Below, in pieces: positions 1 to 5,870 of a stretch of 11,390 bases of DNA (the stretch's first letter is position 1; each line of letters opens with the position of its first letter). The stretch spans positions 1-11,390 of the forward strand of contig URCP01000091.1 in the NCBI GenBank assembly GCA_900546315.1, written 5' to 3'. The notes under the pieces are model-generated. The model was given only the letters and a program-made list of their open reading frames with translations, ran no database searches and was not told where the DNA came from. This DNA comes from an uncultured Eubacteriales bacterium. GTDB taxonomy: Bacteria; Bacillota; Clostridia; Oscillospirales; CAG-272. The translations under genes were made by a program, and so were the position numbers.

Positions 1-186
1 GCCGGACATCCGGGACGCATCGATCTCCAGTTCGGCGAGAACGACTACAACGTCATCTTCAAGAAGGTCGACGAAGCGGGCTACAAGGGCGCCTGCGGTC
101 TCGAGTTCAGACCGACCCTCGGCGGCGTTGAGTCGCTGAAGGAGTTCAAGCGCATTTATGGGGAGAATATCTCGCTGAAGGCGTAA
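1..186 (+). CDS. Hydroxypyruvate isomerase-like / sugar phosphate isomerase TIM barrel, C-terminal 61 residues
   Basis: This is an open frame running in from the window edge and ending at TAA 184-186; the start lies outside. The visible residues include AGHPGRIDLQFGENDYNVIF, then VDEAGYKGACGLEFRP. This matches the C-terminal part of the AP-endonuclease-2 / hydroxypyruvate isomerase (Hyi) family, where a metal- and substrate-binding segment (HxPGR) is followed by a Tyr/Phe-rich segment, a 'GY.G..GLE..P' strand and a final helix. Family members isomerise or epimerise small sugars or sugar acids in the cytoplasm. The exact substrate cannot be read from this fragment. An intrinsic terminator follows 14 nt after the stop, so the gene is the last of its transcript. 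The family call is fairly secure; the specific reaction is not. Confidence 0.75.
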   Translation, partial: AGHPGRIDLQFGENDYNVIFKKVDEAGYKGACGLEFRPTLGGVESLKEFKRIYGENISLKA

Positions 187-200
187 AGACACTTACACAG

Positions 201-247
201 ATCGCCGGGCGGCGCTGGTTTCGGCGTCTCCCGGCGATGGGTTTTAT
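201..247 (+). terminator. Intrinsic terminator after the isomerase-like gene
   Basis: A perfect 9-bp stem (ATCGCCGGG at 201-209, CCCGGCGAT at 230-238) with a 20-nt loop is followed by GGG and a T-rich stretch, TTTTATT (241-247). It lies immediately downstream of the stop at 186 and separates that transcript from hicAB. Confidence 0.75.
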
Positions 248-276
248 TATGATATGGTTTATTTTCTCGAATCACC

Positions 277-305
277 TTGACATATTAATCGCATTGTGAT
301 ATAAT
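277..305 (+). promoter_or_regulatory. Full-consensus sigma-A promoter of hicAB
   Basis: TTGACA (277-282) and TATAAT (300-305) are separated by exactly 17 nt, with TGA just before the -10 box (extended -10). Transcription should start near 311-312, only about 11 nt before the hicA ATG. The leader is just long enough to hold the weak SD-like GGTGA at 313-317. Confidence 0.85.
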
Positions 306-322
306 AATGTTGGGTGATTTGA

Positions 323-511
323 ATGGACTACGGGGAACTGAAACGACTTCTCAAAAAGAATAATTGTCGTTTCGACCATGATGGCGGCAGGCATGAAATA
401 TGGTACAGTTTTATAACTGATACATATTTTCCTGTTCCGCGTCATGGCACAAAAGAAGTCCCGCAGGGAACACTTAAATCCATCCTGCGTGACGCGGGGA
501 TATCTGGCTGA
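323..511 (+). CDS. hicA: HicA-family mRNA interferase toxin
   Basis: A 62-residue protein of the HicA (YcfA) toxin family, which cleaves mRNA on or off the ribosome and is neutralised by HicB. It has the double-stranded-RNA-binding-like fold of the family: N-terminal helix (GELKRLLKKNN), the GGRHEIW segment carrying the catalytic histidine (His24), then a PVPRHG strand-turn and a C-terminal helix (TLKSILRDAGI). Length and motif order are typical, so it appears intact. The ATG at 323 follows a weak GGTGA 5 nt upstream and lies about 11 nt from the predicted transcription start. Toxin-first order with hicB 56 nt downstream is the classic HicAB layout. An overlapping frame at 444-674 is a shadow. 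Confidence 0.9.
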   Translation: MDYGELKRLLKKNNCRFDHDGGRHEIWYSFITDTYFPVPRHGTKEVPQGTLKSILRDAGISG

Positions 512-567
512 CTCAAACCGGGCCGGTCAGGTCCCTGCGCACATATCCAAAGTTCGGAGGCTAAAAT

Positions 568-852
568 ATGTCAAAATTCATATATCCAGCCATATTCACG
601 CGCGAGGACAACGGGCAGTACTCGGTCGATTTTCCGGACGTGCCGCACTGCTATACAGGCGGGGACGATGTTGACGACGCCGTCGTCATGGCTGAGGATG
701 TGCTCGCACTCACGCTTTCGACGCTCGAGGACAACGGCGGCACTGTACCGACTATTTCTCCGGTCGCCCGTCATCTTAATGAGAACCAATCAATAAAGCT
801 CATCGCCTGCGACACCGACGATTACCGGAAACGCCTCGCCGCGCACAGATGA
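568..852 (+). CDS. hicB: HicB-family antitoxin, short form without DNA-binding domain
   Basis: A 94-residue antitoxin partner of HicA. The N-terminal partial RNase-H-like fold is clear: YPAIFTREDNGQYSVDFPD, CYTGGDD, then the helix AVVMAEDVLALTLSTLEDNG, and the conserved SIKLIACDTDDYRK strand near the end. It should bind HicA directly and mask its active site. Many Clostridial HicB proteins continue for another 40 or so residues as a ribbon-helix-helix DNA-binding domain. Here the frame stops (TGA 850-852) right after this segment and a terminator follows 8 nt later. No RHH-like segment is visible in the other frames. GGAGG at 556-560 lies 7 nt before the ATG and is a much stronger ribosome binding site than that of hicA, which would favour antitoxin excess. 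Confidence 0.88.
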   Translation: MSKFIYPAIFTREDNGQYSVDFPDVPHCYTGGDDVDDAVVMAEDVLALTLSTLEDNGGTVPTISPVARHLNENQSIKLIACDTDDYRKRLAAHR

Positions 853-859
853 AACACAT

Positions 860-887
860 GGCACCGCACACGCGGTGCCTTATTTTT
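860..887 (+). terminator. Intrinsic terminator of hicAB
   Basis: A perfect 8-bp stem (GGCACCGC 860-867, GCGGTGCC 872-879) with an ACAC loop is followed by TTATTTTT. It ends on the stop codon of the convergent NERD gene. The opposite side is not T-rich in the minus direction, so two-way use is uncertain. Confidence 0.85.
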
Positions 888-1641
888 ATCTCCATCTCCC
901 ATGCCTGTCCCGTATCTCCCGGATATGCTCCTCACGGACGGCGGCGTCGGCTTTGCAGGCTCCGAGCTTTTCCGCGATTTTCCCGAGCGTTTCCTCGTCG
1001 AGACGCGCTCCCTCGCGGGAGATGTTCCGCTTTATCTCGCGGGCAAGGGAAGAGCGCTTCATCAGCCTCACCGTGTCGTCGTCTATCATCAGGCGGTCGA
1101 TGTCGCAGCGCTCGCTGAACACTATGTACGAATACACCGGAATGTCCCCGCCGAGATACCTCTTCAGGTACTTCACGTGCAGGTCGTTCTGCATTATCGG
1201 GTTGAAAAAACGCTCCTTTTCCGCGCGCCGACCCTTTCCCCGCGGCAGAACCTGCGTCCAGTACGGCTGCTCCACGCCGCCGTAAATGCGCCCCGAATAA
1301 TTCTTCGACTCGATCACGTACACGCCTGACGGGTGTACCATCACTATGTCCGCCTCGGTCGTGCCCTCGCGCTTCGGGATGTACACATTGTAGAACACAC
1401 TGCCGCCGAGACCCGCGAGCTCCTTTCCGGTCAGGTACTCGCCGTATCGCCCCGTGTCGCCCATCACCGAGCGGTACGAATTCCCCGTCGCGCGGTAATA
1501 CGCCGACCGCTTGTATATTCCGACCCTTATCAGGTACACTATTATCCAGAACGCGCAGCCGACCGCGCACATGGCTATCGCCGGTCTCATCAGCGGCTCC
1601 GCTATCTGTAATATAAAATCGGTCAGCTCATTCTCCCTCAT
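886..1641 (-). CDS. Membrane-anchored NERD-domain (nuclease-related) protein
   Basis: A 251-residue protein. One hydrophobic segment at about residues 18-41 (MRPAIAMCAVGCAFWIIVYL) predicts an N-terminal membrane anchor. Residues about 63-170 form a NERD domain: GRYGEYLTGKEL with Glu68, then EADIVMVHPSGVYVIESKNY with Asp98, Glu111 and Lys113. This is the D-(E/Q)xK arrangement of restriction-endonuclease-like folds, so the catalytic set appears intact. The C-terminus (about 195-251) is charged and helical. NERD proteins are thought to act on DNA, but their roles are poorly known. The start is placed at 1641 because AAAGGA lies just upstream and the frame further upstream only overlaps araC. The start overlaps the end of araC by 14 nt, implying translational coupling. 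A longer form starting at 1761 is possible but unlikely. Confidence 0.82.
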   Translation of the reverse strand: MRENELTDFILQIAEPLMRPAIAMCAVGCAFWIIVYLIRVGIYKRSAYYRATGNSYRSVMGDTGRYGEYLTGKELAGLGGSVFYNVYIPKREGTTEADIVMVHPSGVYVIESKNYSGRIYGGVEQPYWTQVLPRGKGRRAEKERFFNPIMQNDLHVKYLKRYLGGDIPVYSYIVFSERCDIDRLMIDDDTVRLMKRSSLAREIKRNISREGARLDEETLGKIAEKLGACKADAAVREEHIREIRDRHGRWR

Positions 1642-2503
1642 CGCGCTTTTCCTTTCCGTCAGACACACGCTTTGAAATTTCATCGAGGTACACGCGGTAG
1701 TCCGTCGCGCTGCTCCCGTTGACCCGCCGGAACCACCTCGCGAAATAAGTCGGGTCGTCAAAGCCGCACAGCGCCGATATCCTCTTTATATCAAGCGACG
1801 TCGTCCGCAGCAGCCGTCTCGCCTTGTCGTTCCGGCACCTCGAGAGATATCTCTCCGGCGTCATCTGGTACTGCGTACGGAACAGACGGCAGAGATACTT
1901 CTCGGTCACGCCGATATACCCCGCGACGTCGGACGGACGGATGCCGTTCTGGAAATTGTATCTTATGAACTCGGACGCGCGCTCCGCGTACTCCGCCGAC
2001 CTCGACATCCCGCTCCGCGCCTCCGGCAGATTCCGGTCGCTTATGAAGGAAACGACATATCTGAGTATCCCCTCGAACTTCACCGCCAGCCGCTTCTCGC
2101 TCATACCATTGCCGAAGACAGCCTCGTGAAATATCGTCGATAATATGTCGACCGCGCCGTCGTCGATATTACTGAATGGGAAGGTCAGAAGCCCCGTGTC
2201 AGACAACAGCCCGTCCGCGTTTCTCCCGCCGAACGACAGCCAGCAGTGCTCGCCGCGCTCGGGATACACGACGTCATGTGCCACCATCGGCTTCAGGTAC
2301 GCTACTCCGCCGCGGCTTATCCTCGTCCCGTCGTACTCAAGCTCACCGCCCAGCACAAAATGCAGGAAATGATTCTCGCGGAGAAGATTAAACGTGGAAT
2401 CCTCGTTTTTTCCGTCGCACCATCCGACCTCTGTCACGCTGAGGTCGCCGCCGTACTCATGTATTATATTCGCGAAAACATGACCGAAAAACTCAAACAG
2501 CAT
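1628..2503 (-). CDS. AraC-family transcriptional regulator with cupin sensor domain
   Basis: A 291-residue regulator. The N-terminal part (about 20-120) looks like an AraC-type cupin ligand-binding domain (HFVLGGELEYDG, RGGVAYLKPMVAHDVVYP). The C-terminal about 100 residues hold two helix-turn-helix motifs: PSDVAGYIGVTEKYLCRLFR (about 191-210) and DIKRISALCGFDDPTYFARW (about 239-258), the latter with the family's highly conserved GF.D..YF..WF pattern. The start at 2503 is preferred over 2536 because a G-rich SD (AGGGGGG) sits 6 nt upstream and the longer form would begin inside the promoter. It is divergent from the solute-binding protein gene at 2667, the usual geometry for an AraC regulator of a sugar-uptake gene, and is cotranscribed with the NERD gene. 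The ligand is unknown, probably a sugar by context. Confidence 0.9.
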   Translation of the reverse strand: MLFEFFGHVFANIIHEYGGDLSVTEVGWCDGKNEDSTFNLLRENHFLHFVLGGELEYDGTRISRGGVAYLKPMVAHDVVYPERGEHCWLSFGGRNADGLLSDTGLLTFPFSNIDDGAVDILSTIFHEAVFGNGMSEKRLAVKFEGILRYVVSFISDRNLPEARSGMSRSAEYAERASEFIRYNFQNGIRPSDVAGYIGVTEKYLCRLFRTQYQMTPERYLSRCRNDKARRLLRTTSLDIKRISALCGFDDPTYFARWFRRVNGSSATDYRVYLDEISKRVSDGKEKRDEGE

Positions 2504-2524
2504 CGTATCCCCCCCTATAACGAC

Positions 2525-2553
2525 ATTATACCACATCAGGCGTAAAAAGTCAA
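2525..2553 (-). promoter_or_regulatory. Promoter of the araC-NERD operon
   Basis: Read on the minus strand: TTGACT (2548-2553), a 17-nt spacer, then TATAAT (2525-2530), preceded by TGG (extended -10). Start of transcription should be near 2518, giving a leader of about 15 nt with the SD. The -35 lies inside a dyad shared with the second solute-binding protein gene. Confidence 0.82.
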
Positions 2554-2561
2554 CACTTTAT
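2542..2561. promoter_or_regulatory. Candidate operator GTAAA-N10-TTTAT, copy 1
   Basis: An imperfect dyad, GTAAA (2542-2546) and TTTAT (2557-2561), overlapping the araC -35 and lying 13 nt upstream of the -35 of the divergent binding-protein gene. A closely matching sequence with a perfect dyad recurs at 4271-4290 at the same place relative to the second binding-protein gene. AraC binding or autoregulation here is an inference from position. Confidence 0.45.
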
Positions 2562-2574
2562 GGCGTTTTTTCTC

Positions 2575-2603
2575 TTTGCAGGAGTGAAATTTTAGTGTAT
2601 AAT
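2575..2603 (+). promoter_or_regulatory. Promoter of first solute-binding protein gene
   Basis: TTTGCA (2575-2580) and TATAAT (2598-2603) are separated by 17 nt. The weak -35 (4 of 6) fits an activator-dependent promoter next to a divergent AraC gene. A second -10-like TATAAC with TGG in front lies at 2625-2630 in the neighbouring direct repeat but has no recognisable -35. Confidence 0.7.
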
Positions 2604-2632
2604 ATAAGGAGTGGAATTTTATGGTATAACAT
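2581..2632 (+). repeat. Two 25-nt imperfect direct repeats over the -10 region
   Basis: The unit at 2581-2605 starts GGAGTGAAATTTTA and the unit at 2608-2632 starts GGAGTGGAATTTTA; both end in GTATAAYAT, and they match at 21 of 25 positions. The offset is 27 nt. The second binding-protein gene has only one such unit (4310-4334). Each unit carries a -10-like hexamer, so the duplication creates a second potential start region. Confidence 0.8.
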
Positions 2633-2666
2633 AAATAAAGACCATGTATGAAAAAGGAGAAGCAAC

Positions 2667-4133
2667 ATGAAAAGATATATTACCCTCATGCTCGCGTCCG
2701 CGCTCGTTCTGTCCGCCGTATCCTGCGGCTCGGACAGCAAGGGGAACGACGAGACAACCACGTCAGACGCCGGGACAACCGCCGCCGACGAAACCACCGC
2801 GCCCGAGGAAGCCGACGGTCTGCCCGAAAAGGACATGGACGGGTTCGAGCTGAAGATGATCCACCACGACGGCACATGGCTCTCATGGGCTATGACCACC
2901 CTCGACCCCGAATCAGAGACAGGAGACCGCCTGAACGACGCGTTCTACAAGCGCAACCGCAATATGGAAGAACGCTTCAACTGCAAAATCAAAGTCGACA
3001 GCAAGGAGCGCATTGATCAAAGCGATATTCAATCCGAAGTCATGGCGGGCGACTCCAACTATGACGTATGGTTCCAGTACGATATCAGCGTCCTCGGCTC
3101 GGTCGAATATCTGATGCCGTGGGAAGAGCTTCCTTATATAAAGCTCGGCGAGGAATGGTGGAATCCAATGGCTACCGAAGTCTTCGAGCTCGGCGGGAAA
3201 ACCTACGCCGCGGCGGGCAACTACAGCCTCTCCGTCCTCTCCCGCGCCTCCGGCTTCGTGTTCAACAAGACGATATTCGAGCAGACCAACCCCGATGAGG
3301 ACGTATATTTGCTCGCAAGGGACGGGAAGTGGACGGTCGACAAAATGGCATCCTTCGCGAAGAACGCCTACTCAGACCTCAACGGCGACGCGACGATGGA
3401 CAGCGAGGACAGATACGGCATCTCCGGCTCCTGGAAGGAGACCATGAACCGCATCATGCTCGGCTCCGGTATACAGTATGTCGCCAAGGACGAGAACGAC
3501 CTGCCGGTCTTCACGCTCCCCGGCGACGAGACCGCGATAAACAAGATACTTCATATATATGACCTCTTCTCGGACGGACAGGTCTACTACAACTCCGGCA
3601 AGGTCATGGACACCACCGGAGACGGCTTAGGAAAGGAGGACTTTGCCGCCGGAAAAATGCTCTTCTATACGGCGAACCTCCTCTCGCTCGAGCAGATGAG
3701 AGACCTCGACATCGAGATCGGCTTCCTCCCCTGCCCGAAATACGACGAAGCCCAGGAGACCTACTACGCCCCGTCATTCGGCGCCGAAATATCGGTACTG
3801 CTGAAGACCCTCCCCGAGGACAGGAAGGAAAACGTCGGAATCCTCCTCGAAGCGCTTGCGTATGACACCAACAAGAGCATCATCCCCGAATACAAGGAAG
3901 TCCTCCTCAAGACCAAATACGCCCGCGACAACGAATCCGAAGACATGATCGACATCATGGCGAACTCCGTCAGCTTCGAATTCGGTCTCAACGCATGGCA
4001 GGGCGAAGTCGCAAACCCGCTTGTACAAAAGATCTTCGTCTCGAGAAAGGGCGACGTCGCCTCGACCCTCGCCGCTATGCAGAAATCTGTCGACACACAG
4101 ATTGAGAAGCTCGTTGAAAAGCTTGAACAGTGA
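2667..4133 (+). CDS. Extracellular solute-binding lipoprotein (family 1, sugar type), paralog 1
   Basis: A 488-residue secreted lipoprotein of the family 1 solute-binding proteins of ABC importers. The signal peptide is MKRYITLMLASALVLSAVSC with Cys20 as the lipidated residue, then a Thr/Asp/Glu-rich linker (about 21-50) and the binding domain. Conserved blocks are SETGDRLNDA (about 83-92), VMAGDSNYDVWFQYD (about 125-139) and KTYAAAGNYSLSVLSRASGF. An EF-hand-like loop (Asp237, Asn239, Asp241, Thr243, Asp245, Asp248) follows, as in many clostridial members, suggesting structural calcium. AAGGAG at 2654-2659, 7 nt before the ATG, fixes the start. No permease or ATPase gene is nearby, so it must use components encoded elsewhere. 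It lies divergent from araC, its likely regulator. The ligand is unknown, probably an oligosaccharide. Confidence 0.88.
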   Translation: MKRYITLMLASALVLSAVSCGSDSKGNDETTTSDAGTTAADETTAPEEADGLPEKDMDGFELKMIHHDGTWLSWAMTTLDPESETGDRLNDAFYKRNRNMEERFNCKIKVDSKERIDQSDIQSEVMAGDSNYDVWFQYDISVLGSVEYLMPWEELPYIKLGEEWWNPMATEVFELGGKTYAAAGNYSLSVLSRASGFVFNKTIFEQTNPDEDVYLLARDGKWTVDKMASFAKNAYSDLNGDATMDSEDRYGISGSWKETMNRIMLGSGIQYVAKDENDLPVFTLPGDETAINKILHIYDLFSDGQVYYNSGKVMDTTGDGLGKEDFAAGKMLFYTANLLSLEQMRDLDIEIGFLPCPKYDEAQETYYAPSFGAEISVLLKTLPEDRKENVGILLEALAYDTNKSIIPEYKEVLLKTKYARDNESEDMIDIMANSVSFEFGLNAWQGEVANPLVQKIFVSRKGDVASTLAAMQKSVDTQIEKLVEKLEQ

Positions 4134-4143
4134 CACTCACTTA

Positions 4144-4169
4144 CCCCCGCTCCGCGCGGGGGATTTTTT
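4144..4169 (+). terminator. Intrinsic terminator after paralog 1
   Basis: A 7-bp GC stem (CCCCCGC 4144-4150, GCGGGGG 4156-4162) with loop TCCGC is followed by A and six T. It lies 10 nt after the TGA, so the two paralogs are separate transcription units despite being in tandem. Confidence 0.88.
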
Positions 4170-4212
4170 GTTATTATCTGACATATCAGGGCAGGATTGC
4201 CGCGCTTGATTG

Positions 4213-4247
4213 TCCGGTCACCGGAGGCGCGGGAATTTCTCCCGCGC
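4213..4247. other. Two adjacent dyads in the inter-paralog spacer
   Basis: The 203-nt spacer between the paralogs contains TCCGGTCACCGGA (4213-4225, an odd-length palindrome) and then a perfect 8-bp hairpin (GCGCGGGA 4227-4234, TCCCGCGC 4240-4247). No T-tract follows, so neither is a normal terminator. Function is unknown; they could be an operator or remnants of the duplication junction. The rest of the spacer is the terminator, operator copy 2 and promoter listed separately. Confidence 0.45.
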
Positions 4248-4270
4248 GACGGTATTCTTAACCGGCAGGC

Positions 4271-4290
4271 GTAAAATGTCAAAGCTTTAC
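4271..4290. promoter_or_regulatory. Candidate operator GTAAA-N10-TTTAC, copy 2
   Basis: A perfect 5-bp dyad with 10-nt spacing, 13 nt upstream of the paralog 2 -35. It matches 2542-2561 at most positions and is embedded in a longer block conserved between both upstream regions (about 2537-2603 and 4266-4332). On the minus strand it also contains TTGACA (4277-4282), equivalent to the araC -35, but the position corresponding to the -10 reads AAGAAT. Confidence 0.5.
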
Positions 4291-4303
4291 GGTGTTTTTT
4301 CTA

Positions 4304-4332
4304 TTTACCGGAGTGAATATTCATGGTATAAT
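4304..4332 (+). promoter_or_regulatory. Promoter of second solute-binding protein gene
   Basis: TTTACC (4304-4309), a 17-nt spacer, then TATAAT (4327-4332) with TGG in front (extended -10). This is the same architecture, at the same place in the conserved block, as the paralog 1 promoter. The weak -35 suggests activation. Confidence 0.75.
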
Positions 4333-4372
4333 ATAAATACCACGTACAGAAAACACAAAGGAGGATAATCAA

Positions 4373-5830
4373 ATGAAGAAACACCTAACCCTGATTCTCG
4401 CGTCCGCGCTCATTCTGTCCGCCGTATCCTGCGGCTCTGACGGTGACGCGAAGGACAGCTCCGCTTCTCAGCCGGACAGCACCGGAGAGGAAACCACCGC
4501 GCCGGAGGAAACCGACGGACTTCCGGAAAAGGACATGGATAAGTTCGAACTGAAAATCATCCACTTTGACGGCAACTGGCTCTCCTGGGCGCTCACGAAG
4601 CTCGACGCCGAATCCGAGACCGGCGACCGACTGAACGACGCCATATACAAGCGCAACCGAAATATGGAAGAGCGCTTCAACTGCGAAATAAACGTCACCG
4701 GGAAGGAAACGATAAATGCCGGCGACATCCAGTCGGAGACCATGGCGGGCGACAGCAATTATGACGTCTGGTTCATGTACGACAACTGGACCCTCGGCGC
4801 CGTCGAATATCTCCTGCCGTGGGAAGAGCTTCCGTATATCAACCTCGACAGGGAATGGTGGAACCCGTCCGCGACCGAAGTCTTCAACCTTGAGGGGAAG
4901 ACCTATGCCGCCGCCGGCAACTACAGTCTCTCGGTTCTCTCCCGCGCGTCCGGCTTCGCGTTCAACAAGGACTTATACAATAAAATGAACCGGAGCGAAA
5001 ACATCTACGACCTCGCGAGGGAAGGGAAATGGACGATCGACGTCATGTATGACACGGCGAAGGACGCCTACATCGACCTTGACGGCGACAGCTCCATGAA
5101 CGAAAACGATCAGTACGGAATAAGCGGCTCCTGGAAGGAGACCTTCTGGCGATTCCTCTCCGGCTCGGATGTCAGATTCATCAGCAAGGACTCGAACAAC
5201 GACCCGGTGTTCGATCTTTCGAAGAACGAAACGGCGATAAACAAAATGCTGAAGATATTCGACCTCTTCACCGAAAAAGGCATCTACTACAACCCTCAGA
5301 CTAAGGACGTCCACAGCGTGTTCGACAGCGAGGAAATCTTCGCGGACGGGAGGCTCCTGTTCAAGACGGTCAACTGCTTTGATCTCGAGGCGCTCCGCAC
5401 ATGCGATATTGACATCGGCATACTCCCGTGCCCGAAATACGACGAAAATCAGGAAAACTACTACGCGCCCTCTTTCGGCGCCGAAATATCCGTCCTGCTG
5501 AAGACACTCCCGGAAGAAAGGAAGGAAAATGTCGGAATGCTCCTCGAGGCGCTCGCGTATGACTCGAACGCCAACATCCTCCCCGAATACAAGGAAGTGC
5601 TGCTGAAGACCAAGCTCGCCCGCGACAACGAATCCGAGGAGATGATCGACATCATCTTAAACTCTATCAGCTTCGATTTCGGCATCAACGCGTGGCAGAA
5701 CGAGGTCGGTGTTCCGATCGTCCAGAGGATATATGTAAAGAACGACCCGAACGTCGCCTCCACTCTCGCGAAAATGCAGAAATCCGTCGACGCGCAGATA
5801 AAGAAGCTCGTCGAAAAGCTTGGCAAGTGA
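4373..5830 (+). CDS. Extracellular solute-binding lipoprotein (family 1, sugar type), paralog 2
   Basis: A 485-residue lipoprotein, clearly a tandem paralog of the preceding binding protein. The signal peptide is MKKHLTLILASALILSAVSC with lipid Cys20, followed by a Ser/Thr/Glu linker. Nearly identical blocks include KTYAAAGNYSLSVLSRASGF, APSFGAEISVLLKTLPE, the EYKEVLLKTK and ARDNESE segments, and the C-terminal VASTLAKMQKSVDAQIKKLV helix. The EF-hand-like loop is at Asp235, Asp237, Asp239, Ser241, Asn243, Asp246. Most differences fall between about residues 200 and 345, part of the likely ligand cleft or lobe surface, so the two may differ in ligand. The start is fixed by AAAGGAGG (4357-4364), 8 nt upstream. 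It has its own promoter, and its upstream region copies that of paralog 1. No permease lies adjacent. Confidence 0.88.
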   Translation: MKKHLTLILASALILSAVSCGSDGDAKDSSASQPDSTGEETTAPEETDGLPEKDMDKFELKIIHFDGNWLSWALTKLDAESETGDRLNDAIYKRNRNMEERFNCEINVTGKETINAGDIQSETMAGDSNYDVWFMYDNWTLGAVEYLLPWEELPYINLDREWWNPSATEVFNLEGKTYAAAGNYSLSVLSRASGFAFNKDLYNKMNRSENIYDLAREGKWTIDVMYDTAKDAYIDLDGDSSMNENDQYGISGSWKETFWRFLSGSDVRFISKDSNNDPVFDLSKNETAINKMLKIFDLFTEKGIYYNPQTKDVHSVFDSEEIFADGRLLFKTVNCFDLEALRTCDIDIGILPCPKYDENQENYYAPSFGAEISVLLKTLPEERKENVGMLLEALAYDSNANILPEYKEVLLKTKLARDNESEEMIDIILNSISFDFGINAWQNEVGVPIVQRIYVKNDPNVASTLAKMQKSVDAQIKKLVEKLGK

Positions 5831-5870
5831 CGCGTAAGCCCGCCCGGCGCGGGTAAAAACAAAAAGAAAA

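Noticed and set aside
932..1570. 212-codon minus-strand frame overlapping the NERD gene
   Set aside because: Arg/Gly-rich out-of-frame reading of the NERD gene, which has a recognisable domain in its own frame.
2648..3016. 122-codon frame starting just before paralog 1
   Set aside because: Arg/His-rich out-of-frame overlap of the lipoprotein gene, which has its own SD, signal peptide and lipobox.
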